The notes beneath the pieces are model-generated. The model searched no databases. It had not been told where the DNA came from and worked only from the letters and a program-made list of their open reading frames with translations. Shown one piece after another: positions 18,701 through 25,800 of a stretch of DNA of 35,049 nt (the stretch's first letter is position 1; each line of letters begins with the position of its first letter). The DNA is from a virus, in the IMG/VR virus record IMGVR_UViG_3300021364_000081, positions 1 to 35,049 of that record. One strand, written 5' to 3'. Made by a program: the position numbers and the translations under genes.

Positions 18701-20854
18701 AAATTCACCAGATAGTGTCTTAACGAAGAGTTGATTATCTGTGGAATATACACCAGATGCTGTACCTTCAATAACACCATATGCACCACTGTCTAGACCG
18801 AAGATATATTTACCTTCTTCAAATGCAGCAGGAGTTGGTTCAGATTCTAGTAGGATCTTGGTGAAGAACTGAGGATCAAAATACGCAAATTTGAAAATAC
18901 TATTATATGTCGCTGCACCACCTGCAAGACGACCTTTAGATAGAATGATATCGCTATCAGAATTGAAACCAGCACCTCTTTGCTCTAGTGAGAAATTGCT
19001 TGGTTTTACCTTACCAATAACAGGTGTGATAGAATTTCTGTAGTCTACGATCTCACCCCAGTATGGGAATGGATCTGCTTGTGATAGTGCATCATTTTCA
19101 CTGAGGAATAGTGTTCTCTTCTTGGTAGGATCACTATCATCATAATCAATCAAAAGATTTTCAATCTCTGCCTTGTTACCAAACACAGTCAATTCTAGGA
19201 ACTGCTGGTTTACGTTGCTATCAATGCCTGGTCTGTTGATTGTAGCAAAAGATAGTGTCTTTACAGAACCAACACTCTGACCAAAACCATTATCAAGTCT
19301 TGTCTTAATGAAATAGATTTCACCATAATCAGTTTGGAAGTTTGCATCAGTGATGGAACCTAGTGTTGGTTGACCATTCAAACCATTTACTTTAATAGTA
19401 ATAGTTCTGATTGCATCATTTGGAGTGAAGGAAAGACCTCTTCTAGCAATAGTTTGTCTGTGATCTGTTGATCCTTCAGTTCCATTTAGACCGATAGATC
19501 CATCTGTGAATGTTTGATATAGGAATACATCAGGATATGCAGTTAGATCAGAACCTTCTTTGTTTAGAGGAATACTACCATATACATTAGTAACGTTGAG
19601 AGATGGTAGACCTCTTGTTTTGAGAGTTACATTGTCACTAGAAAGACTTTCTCTTGCTTTGTTGATCTCAAGATACTTAGTTTCTTTATTGACAATTTCA
19701 TATCCTTTAACATATGCCTTACCAGGACCAATGCTAGCAACCATTTTTCTGGAAGCTTCACTAGCAGTGTATCCATTGTATAGACCAAACTCATCAGCAC
19801 CATAAATGCCTTTGTTGTTGTCTTTCTGCGCCCACTCGCGCATATCAACACTAAAGTTATCAACAACATAATCACCACTCTCATCAAATGTTCTACGAGC
19901 AAGTGTTTGCTCAAGAACACTGAAGTCAGATGGTGATACTTTTCTCTGTACAACTCCTCTCTTAACCGTGAGTAGTTGAATAAAATTCTTATCAGTGATT
20001 GCACCAAGTGCAAACTCTTTGATTTCTAGACCAATCTTTAGTCTATGTGCTCCAGGTGCGGTGTAGTTGGAAGATCCAATTGCATTATCATATAGAGATA
20101 CATCTGCTTCAGGTGTTACAATCTCTTCTTTAATTGTAAATCCAACTTTTGCGGAGGGTTTGTCGTAATATTCGTCAATAACGAGGAGTTGCTCATCGTT
20201 ACGAACAAAATAACCATTAACAAAATAGATACCCTCTTCTACTTTTACAGCAGAACCAAATCCCATTGCAGGACTTTCTAAAGATGTTGTTTCTCCAGTA
20301 TCAGGATTAGTAACATCAATGCTAGTTGGGAGGACGCTACCGTCCGTTCCAACAACTAGAAGGGGTGTATTGATACCATTTACTACCTCTAGCGTCTCAC
20401 CCTGTCTAAAAGTGGGTTCTGTGTTAGAATTACCACTGTTTAGATAACTAACAAAAATAGTATCAGCGGTTGCTTCTGTTGCTAGTTTTGTAGCAAGTAC
20501 ATTCGCCAAAACGCCAGAAGTCAAACCTCTTAACTGCTGACCGACTAGTTGCGAAATATCATACTTTTTGTATACCAGACTATCTCCTTCTGAGATTGCA
20601 ACCTCAGAAACAGAAGATAACTTAACGTAGTCTAATTTCGTATTAAGACCTACCTCACCAGGGATTACCTGTTCGCCCTGCTTGAATGCATATTTACCAA
20701 AACTCTCTAATTGATTTTGGAGAATAGATTGTACTTGGGTTAATTCCCTACCTTGGATCGAGTAACCAGGACGGAATAGAATCTTATAAAAATTCTTACT
20801 CGCGTCAAAGTCCTCATAATAAGGATTTACATTGAGGTTAGTCTTCTGTGGCAT
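12761..20854 (-). CDS. Giant DUF4815-type virion structural protein, 2697 residues
   Basis: The N-terminus (NPYYEDFDASKNFYKILF, then PGYSIQGRELTQVQSILQNQ) matches the DUF4815 family of phage structural proteins. A conserved core near residues 1359-1420 (RRYTMRDIGKLEKRIERLEY, then VGLDRFKSGFFVDNF) includes a probable coiled coil. A phage-tail region follows with RRMKPNTRMYVFLEG near 1635 and PLAQTFKVENLEGG, FITGLDLFF near 1785-1805. Inserted GxGY beta repeats are visible (for example around 1960-2020, GFGYTEPPSVVVKG). The C-terminus is VKIVMKSVDPAFAPKVQDIR. A GGAG ribosome-binding site lies 4 nt before the ATG, and a CTAAATA late motif 35 nt before it. The gene follows gp8, where T4 has gp9 and gp10, so it may play the peripheral wedge or fibre-connector part. 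That equivalence is inferred from position, not shown by sequence. It is very long for the family. Confidence 0.85.
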   Translation of the reverse strand: MPQKTNLNVNPYYEDFDASKNFYKILFRPGYSIQGRELTQVQSILQNQLESFGKYAFKQGEQVIPGEVGLNTKLDYVKLSSVSEVAISEGDSLVYKKYDISQLVGQQLRGLTSGVLANVLATKLATEATADTIFVSYLNSGNSNTEPTFRQGETLEVVNGINTPLLVVGTDGSVLPTSIDVTNPDTGETTSLESPAMGFGSAVKVEEGIYFVNGYFVRNDEQLLVIDEYYDKPSAKVGFTIKEEIVTPEADVSLYDNAIGSSNYTAPGAHRLKIGLEIKEFALGAITDKNFIQLLTVKRGVVQRKVSPSDFSVLEQTLARRTFDESGDYVVDNFSVDMREWAQKDNNKGIYGADEFGLYNGYTASEASRKMVASIGPGKAYVKGYEIVNKETKYLEINKARESLSSDNVTLKTRGLPSLNVTNVYGSIPLNKEGSDLTAYPDVFLYQTFTDGSIGLNGTEGSTDHRQTIARRGLSFTPNDAIRTITIKVNGLNGQPTLGSITDANFQTDYGEIYFIKTRLDNGFGQSVGSVKTLSFATINRPGIDSNVNQQFLELTVFGNKAEIENLLIDYDDSDPTKKRTLFLSENDALSQADPFPYWGEIVDYRNSITPVIGKVKPSNFSLEQRGAGFNSDSDIILSKGRLAGGAATYNSIFKFAYFDPQFFTKILLESEPTPAAFEEGKYIFGLDSGAYGVIEGTASGVYSTDNQLFVKTLSGEFKSGETIRSESGETVKVAKDNTISHFITLKRGSGYTSGATVQLNGVTYDSSKLDAVVYGSAVYKVDINNRNALRNIEFSQPPEVVIAGSGDSSGAAEVRAVLFRNSVTTYTPNNVKSIGSSYGSGGGNKFSGDLVVDNQEYSEISNVTDFTFFGTKGTMFVESTSFSANAAGLLLPGDLVQFSDDDNNLVRALVEYATTPAGSAKTRIYLDTALPGNVTNTSIVRLRPKSVNTTSGTLLFPTGSKQVEKISAGGDDTKIKYYFRRDFVTTASSSGGLITFAAQLPFGTQRFAAFTEANYIVTVLDPGDAPNIAKGDIIYIPEDSVSITSATDTASGLTSGSISLALSEGYFGTIPSNGDFPKLKLTATLEVSNAKPRLKTAVRNKRIVVTASGDRVIPLRGTDYDTEVIETLSYSDVFKLRYVYEGTPSQPPEVDTAGNLVSGTDVTSRYTFDDGQRDTIYEVSRIVLKPGFESAGGQLVIAFDYFQQSQGDFVTIDSYLHEAGVTEDEIPSFNSAVLGNIELKNVIDFRPKVDVNAIIPGYLDKSLLEVTEGSFAGNGSVIASTPAPDSNLEYTFSFSQVQYLDRIDGVFLTQKGDFVVKEGNSSLNPTKPDPIEDAVALFYAYIPAYTKTSKDVRITPVDNRRYTMRDIGKLEKRIERLEYYTTLSILEQQALNMQVKDSVGLDRFKSGFFVDNFEAHRGNLKSLDHVCAIDPQQSVLRPQSKEDSISLVEINTREDQRAVSGYKKTGSLVSLPYTDLELLGNPSASKELNPNPFVVLQYVGDGEVSPSIDQWYDQTEEPIIVDTNTTLFNIFLAKDSVEEAFSSIHNSFVVNWVGTAPSFTAINSLGEINTQQANATVESAAISSSSNISPQNNDIGKGVQSKTVNGNIVSTALSFYARSTPVKFVIRRMKPNTRMYVFLEGRKIDRWVNPDLRFTGIAGNSLSAFNGPITTDEYGNASGLIILPAGYPPLENATWTGDIDTVGYDTDAEEVSITSGILTFRFTSSSSNKAKEDVDSYTEVKYYATGVLPENPSSIVSTRPSYFKSNEGVQLIESNTDNPVRPNPLAQTFKVENLEGGCFITGLDLFFSKKSTNVPIKTYITNVDAEKPGKNIVPGSEKTLPPNTFLKCYANGDVAVYKGENVTGLSSAASGPILQIFDKNNVELVATASGKYSLTNEQVYTVVLSNHNGKSFVQNEDLSIPSVTLSNATDGTNLKLTIAKDSGKLSDIKVTNPGQNYDSAILTIESPQLPGGSTATARVEVSGGKIYNTEISLSGFGYTEPPSVVVKGIGNGAGGCEIQTFIEIDTPAVRMGVSIDREGVTKSTTPTNFKFDYPVYLQNDTEYALVVETDSTDYKLWASRLGETDIATSTVITTQPALGSVYKSQNTESWQEDIFEDLKFKMYRAEFDITRPATLKLKNKSLGYELLKSNPFETNASANSNANSLLFKNNNGILKVSHRDNGFEDSGKSYVYYRSAKETGGITSAALNSTLFQITNSGIDTYNITSVTDASANSFGGGDNVYATYNRKFETLYPQVGYLSFTGTKLECSVKTTDVIPVDSATTNYNSYDQSAFERAFLNEPQYFTNQKMIASDINETLNNITEGSLQYQMVISSTVSHLSPVVDLGNATVKTSSSRIENASGKENRFGRRDQVVKFYPIYQFQLAGGTEIQANQTIQGQTTKASGTIARINGAVVYVKVKTQQFFQKGETVTLGNQLSQTSVTVDSNPSELLFDINDGATIIARNPSNTAQTYDNKITGKAVIWNSKTQELRVRTDVQPLANDYTGRIVDNALFSRNSVVADQVADIFRVGDIISYPNQPAEEAGYLEVGTLTYSNGIDFVAEDTSKNSSSVAKYVTKEIGISNPGTSIDVRLTVNVKETENIRVLYRIKKASSQENFDDIDWVYFNTDGSPDVLELATSENSISGTVEKQSSYQEFKYSVSDLPEFSSFGVKIVMKSVDPAFAPKVQDIRAVASF

Positions 20855-20858
20855 TGTA

Positions 20859-20862
20859 CTCC
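20859..20862 (-). promoter_or_regulatory. Ribosome-binding site of the DUF4815 gene
   Basis: GCGGAGTACA precedes the ATG at 20854, with GGAG 4 nt upstream. It is the clearest Shine-Dalgarno sequence in the window and supports this start. Confidence 0.6.
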
Positions 20863-20889
20863 GCCAAATCGCTAGTATCTAGTCCCTAG

Positions 20890-20896
20890 TATTTAG
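20890..20896 (-). promoter_or_regulatory. Putative late promoter (CTAAATA) for the DUF4815 unit
   Basis: CTAAATA on the minus strand lies just downstream of the gp8 terminator, with 35 nt between it and the ATG at 20854. The terminator-then-promoter order marks a transcription-unit boundary. Confidence 0.65.
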
Positions 20897-20903
20897 TAGA
20901 GTT

Positions 20904-20931
20904 AAAAAAAATCCCCCGAGTGATCGGGGGA
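20904..20931 (-). terminator. Rho-independent terminator after gp8
   Basis: On the minus strand an 8-bp stem (arms 20924-20931 and 20912-20919, containing CCCCCGA and TCGGGGG) with a 4-nt loop is followed by eight T (20904-20911). It starts 20 nt after the gp8 stop. The U-tract exists only in the minus orientation, so it serves gp8 transcription. Confidence 0.92.
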
Positions 20932-20951
20932 CTTAATAATATGTATTTTAA

Positions 20952-22772
20952 TCAGAATTCAATAACAAGTTTGATATCTTCAATCTGGTCAGGAGCACGA
21001 GTGATTAGTCTTCTGTTTTCAACGTAGATGATTTCACCAGAGTTATTCTTGATTTCAGCAGGTGCGAGACCAGAAGCGAAAGTAGAACCAACTAGGGAAC
21101 CATTGTAACCAGTTTGTACGCTACCAGAAGCAGTAGAACTTTCACCAGTGATTGGGTTTGCAGAAGATGCAAATGGTCTTACAACACCAGCATCGAGGTG
21201 TGCATCATTGGTTTGGATGTACTTAAGAACACCAGCGGTTGTAGAACCTGCATCTAGTGTCCAAGAAACAACTGTACCATATGCTGTACCACCAGCAACA
21301 GTCTGTTGGATCTTCTCGTCAATCGAGTAATCAGCAGTTGCACCAGTGATCTTCACTGCCTTAAGACCAGAAACTGTGTCATCAGTGATGAAGTTGGTAG
21401 AACCTTGCTCGATAGGATCAGCAATAATACCGATACGACGGAAGTCGTTATCAACAGGGAAGTCACCAGAACCTTCAGAATAGGTGAGGCGGATGTTGGT
21501 CATCACGCGCTTACCGTTGAGTTCTGTTTCATGGTCCGAACCATGACCACCTAGAGGAGGCATGATTACTTCGAGAGCACCGCTTGCACCACCTGGGGTT
21601 GCAACACCGCTGCTTAGACCAGCATCAGAGAAGAGGTTGCCGTTATCTAGAAGAACGTTACCATAGGTGTAACCCGATCCACGTGCTTGGATCGAAGCAG
21701 ATGTGATTGTACCAGAACCGTTAGTAACGAATTGTACAACACCACCAGAACCATCGCCCTTGATACCAGAGTATAGAGTTTGAGAAGCAGGAAGACCAGT
21801 ACCAGCATCTTCGATGACAACAGCATCAACTGCACCGTCAACTACCTGACCTACAACACCAATTCTGGATGCATCAGTAGGTAGAACGATTGGCATGAAG
21901 TCAGAAGAAAGGAACTTAATGACATCATCAGTTGGGATGGTGTACATATACTTCCAAACGTAACCAGCACCAGTGGTCTCAGTGTAAATACCACTTGCAG
22001 CATCATAGTTTGCTGCATCCTTGATTGGTTCTTCGGTTGCGTTTTGACCAGTAGCGTTAGAAGGATCTTCGCCGTTGAAGAGGCACTTGAAGACTTCATA
22101 TCTGGAGTTCATTACATAGAACTTCGCTTCAGAAATACTTGTTTGACCAGTAGCGGTAGACTTACCAATTGCACCACCACCAGAAGGAGTGTCAGAATAA
22201 TCAGGCTTCCACATGTCAAACTTAGGGTTGACTGCGGTGTTCCAGTTATAACGACGGACTACTGTTCTTGCAAATGCATCAGTAATACGCTTAGCAGCAA
22301 TTAGTTCGTCATAGATTGCTACCTTTTCTGTCTGGTTATCTAGAGGAAGAGGGGGAAGATCCTCAGTTGCATAACGGTAGATGCCTGCTTTTGCAGTAGC
22401 ACCTGTGTCGGATCCACCAGAACCACCTGTTGCACCAGTACGGCACTTGAGGTCAGCTGCTAGGGAAGGAGTGGAGTTAACACCGTTGCTACCAAAAACG
22501 TCGGTCAGAAGGAGGGCACTATCATAAACAGCAGCAATGGTTGCGCGGAAGGTGGTGGAACCATATGTTCCTACATACACTTCATCGCCAACGGTAAAGG
22601 ATGTCGAACCCTTTGAATAGATCTCAAGATATGCTCTCCAAGGTTGTGGACGACCCACGAAGAAATACATTCTTGTTCTTTCTGCCGAAGCAGCGGATGG
22701 TCCCTCTGTTAGAGATTCTAGGAATTGCTTCGCGTTAAAAATACGAAACTTATCAGAAATAATAGCAGCCAT
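20952..22772 (-). CDS. 8: Baseplate wedge subunit gp8 homologue, enlarged
   Basis: This 606-residue protein resembles T4 gp8, a wedge component that bridges inner and outer baseplate parts. Shared landmarks, from memory of T4 gp8, are the N-terminal SDKFR with MYFFVGRPQPW, the RRYNW segment near 165, FYVMNSRYEVFKC, GYVWKYMYTIP, NDFRRIGIIADPIEQ, and the C-terminal GEIIYVENR, ITRAPDQIEDIKLVIEF. T4 gp8 has 334 residues. The extra length comes from inserted beta material: about residues 55-120 (FTVGDEVYVG), a GxGY repeat near 310-370 (GTGLPASQTLYSG, GSGYTYGNVLL), and about 450-560 (GTAYGTVVSW). Three late-type motifs precede it and a strong terminator follows, so it appears to be its own transcription unit. 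Identity is strong; the function of the insertions is unknown. Confidence 0.9.
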   Translation of the reverse strand: MAAIISDKFRIFNAKQFLESLTEGPSAASAERTRMYFFVGRPQPWRAYLEIYSKGSTSFTVGDEVYVGTYGSTTFRATIAAVYDSALLLTDVFGSNGVNSTPSLAADLKCRTGATGGSGGSDTGATAKAGIYRYATEDLPPLPLDNQTEKVAIYDELIAAKRITDAFARTVVRRYNWNTAVNPKFDMWKPDYSDTPSGGGAIGKSTATGQTSISEAKFYVMNSRYEVFKCLFNGEDPSNATGQNATEEPIKDAANYDAASGIYTETTGAGYVWKYMYTIPTDDVIKFLSSDFMPIVLPTDASRIGVVGQVVDGAVDAVVIEDAGTGLPASQTLYSGIKGDGSGGVVQFVTNGSGTITSASIQARGSGYTYGNVLLDNGNLFSDAGLSSGVATPGGASGALEVIMPPLGGHGSDHETELNGKRVMTNIRLTYSEGSGDFPVDNDFRRIGIIADPIEQGSTNFITDDTVSGLKAVKITGATADYSIDEKIQQTVAGGTAYGTVVSWTLDAGSTTAGVLKYIQTNDAHLDAGVVRPFASSANPITGESSTASGSVQTGYNGSLVGSTFASGLAPAEIKNNSGEIIYVENRRLITRAPDQIEDIKLVIEF

Positions 22773-22808
22773 GGTGTTCTTTGTCCGACGTTATGTTTGT
22801 GCCTGAGT

Positions 22809-22822
22809 TATTTATATTTATA
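22809..22822 (-). promoter_or_regulatory. Double T4 late promoter (TATAAATATAAATA) for gp8
   Basis: Two overlapping perfect TATAAATA boxes (22815-22822 and 22809-22816) sit in the 56-nt gap between the gp7-position gene and gp8. The nearer ends 36 nt before the gp8 ATG. TATAAATA is the canonical T4 late promoter read by the gp55 sigma factor with the gp45 clamp. Confidence 0.8.
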
Positions 22823-22825
22823 CTG

Positions 22826-22832
22826 TATTTAG
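22826..22832 (-). promoter_or_regulatory. Additional CTAAATA motif overlapping the gp7-position stop codon
   Basis: CTAAATA on the minus strand overlaps the TAA stop at 22829-22831, 53 nt before the gp8 ATG. It may be a further late box or simply part of the AT-rich junction. Confidence 0.35.
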
Positions 22833-25800
22833 TCAATTGTAAATGGGATTACCTCATCGCCAGTTGATGGGAAACCATCACCTCTAACTTTAGTCACACC
22901 AGTGAATGTTGTAGCATTCTTGCCAGTGTATACAAAGACGGAGGTAGTGCCAGCATAAATTCCATTATTCACCTTAACCAAAATGTGTCCAGTAGTTGGG
23001 AAGTAATTCGTCGAATTGACATCTAACTCACCGTTGATATCAATACCACTAGTTGTGATGGTGACTGGGTTTTGGATCGAAGGAGGCATCAAGATAAACT
23101 TGGTTCCGTCTAGTGCAAACGAAGAATCTCCTCTCTCAACAAAGTCTCTAATGGAGATTGATGGGAAGTAGAAGTCAAAGTCAGCAATGGTCAAACCAGA
23201 TACACCAGCAGTACCAGAATCAAAGATACCATCACGGTGACTGATTGTAAAACCAGCGTTTGTTTTTGCGTATACACCAACAAATGCTGCAAATGCTCCA
23301 AAGATAGCGTTTACAATCTCAATTTCACTTCCACCTCTCTGTACGACAGAGTAGAGACCTTGATTATCTACAAGATCAACTAAACCATTTAGTCTTGTGG
23401 AAACTGGATCAGTAAAGAATGCAGTCTCTTCATAACCATCAACTGCACCGCCAGGTGGTAGATCGAAGAAGAATTCAGATCCTGCTTTAGTAACAGTAAG
23501 TTCTACTCTTTCTGTTACAAATTCAGAAGTCATAGACTGAACTGTAGCAACAATCGCTGTTGCATTATGCTGAAGACTGGACTGTGTAATATTTGCTTCA
23601 TCAACATCATAAACTTTCTGAGTATCAACAATAACCTCTGTAATTGTAGAAGTGCTCTGAAGTTGTACTTGTCCAACTGCTACAGTCGATGTAGATTGTA
23701 GAGTTACAACAGGAGCAACATATTGTAGTTGTCTCTGTCTATCTTGACCAGTTCCTACAGTTCCAGATGCAGCAGAGACTGCAACCAACTTGCTCTCGCT
23801 CTCAACCTGAGCAACAGCAGCAGATACTGAAGTGATAGGATCTGGGAGTTGTCTTAGGAATGTACCAGCAACCCATGCTTGAGCAGTGGTTCCTTCTTGT
23901 CCTCTCTGGACTTGGAGGAAACGATCACCAATCTTACGATAGTAGAATACAGTCTCATCACCAATCAACAGATAACCAGATGACTTGAATTTACTGGTGT
24001 CTGCAATGTAAATTACATTTTCTGTTGGATCTAGGTCAACCTGTAGATAAGCACCAGTTGTATAGTATTCAACATTAGATAGTGCATCGTTAGGAATGAT
24101 ATTCTCGAACGTTGTAACATACTTGTTAACAAACTGTACAACAGATGTACTCTTAATTGTATCTACGCTAGTAGCAAATACATTAACAAATTGTAGATGA
24201 TCCTTAGTAACCTCAACAGTTTTAACTACTGGTGCTTGTTTTGTGAACTTTTCAAATCCTACTTGAGCAAGATCATCTCCAACTTGTTCTGCTTCTGGAT
24301 ATACATGACTGATAATATCATCTGTCTCAGCATCCACAGGACTGTTCATGCTGATAGCAGCAATACCAGTAATATTGTTGAGACCTGCTACATTCTGAAC
24401 GTCAACATCAACAACAACGTTGATTTGACCATAAGGTACGACAGGATTGACACCTGCCTTAACAATAGAAACACCAATGTCTCTTTCTGTTAGGATGTCA
24501 TATCTACGTGCTACGATTACCTGAGGTGCCTTGGTATAACCAGAACCACCATCAATTAGATCAACACTGATAACTTGTCCTTTTTGTACAAGAACATTCG
24601 CTCTAGCACCGCCACCATCACCATTTAAAGGTACAAATTTAAGAACTGGTGGTGTATAATATTGGTATGCAGTAGGTTGTGTGATAGGATCATAACTACG
24701 TTGGTTCCAAACGAGGTTGGTAACAACACCATTCTCAATTTCAGCAATTACTGATAGACCCTCACCTCTGGTAATACCAACATAGTTTTCGATTTGAACA
24801 GAACCAAACATCTCATGAGATGTCTGCTTACCGTCTCTACCTTCTCTAGAAGTTGCTTTTTCTGGTAACTGTTTAATTTCACGGAATTTATCTTCGCCTT
24901 CCAAACGAACTTTATCTTTGTTTGCAAGATATACGAATGGATTTCTATAAGACTTACCAATAAATGTTCCAAACCACGATGCATTGTCATCGGTAAGTAG
25001 TTTTCTACCTAGATCATCTCTATCGAAGTTAGAAATAGTAACAGAAGTATAATCTGATGTACTGATTGTGTAAATTCTATCAGGTCTTTCTGCGACTACA
25101 AACTTAAGATCGAGACCCGCCTCTATGACTGGGTTTTGAGACTTGAGGTTCCATACAGCATCAGATCCATTCCAATAAACATTGGAAATTTCACCAAGCA
25201 CATTGTATGTTCCATTTGCTCTTTGTTGATATACATTGATAGAACTACCAACTTTATCACCCATCCAAGTGTATGAAGAATATGCATCCCAGACAGAAGA
25301 AGAAAGTCCAGTAATTGTAAAGGTAGCTCTACTAAAGTAAGCGTCAGGAGCATAATCATAGATGCTCAAGATTGATCCAACATCTCTACCAAAGAGATAT
25401 CTCATATCAATCTTCATTTCCTTCTTGATTGGATTTTTGAAGAAGATATTTGGACCAGATACAGTGTAAGAATTCCCCTCTCCCTCTTGCTGTAGTACAC
25501 CATCAAGGAAGACATAAAGGTTTTCAGGTGCTTCAATATTTTGTACCGAGTTGTCCAGTACATCCAAGATTAGGAAAGGACCACCTCTCTGATCATTGAC
25601 TAGTGCGTAATCAATAGTAAGTCTCTTATAGTTACCAACACCAAGACCGACTAGTTTCTCAACTGCGGTTGGTTCGCCAATACTCTTAGCACTAAAGTCT
25701 TGATCCCAAATTGGTGGAACATCAAACTTAATTCTGTTTGGAATAACTTCTTTATCGATGAAGTATGCATCAAACAGTGGATAGTCTTCCGTATACTTTG

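Noticed and set aside
12761-20854. Naming the DUF4815 protein gp9 or gp10
   Set aside because: Position fits, but I see no sequence landmark of T4 gp9 or gp10, so only the family call is made.
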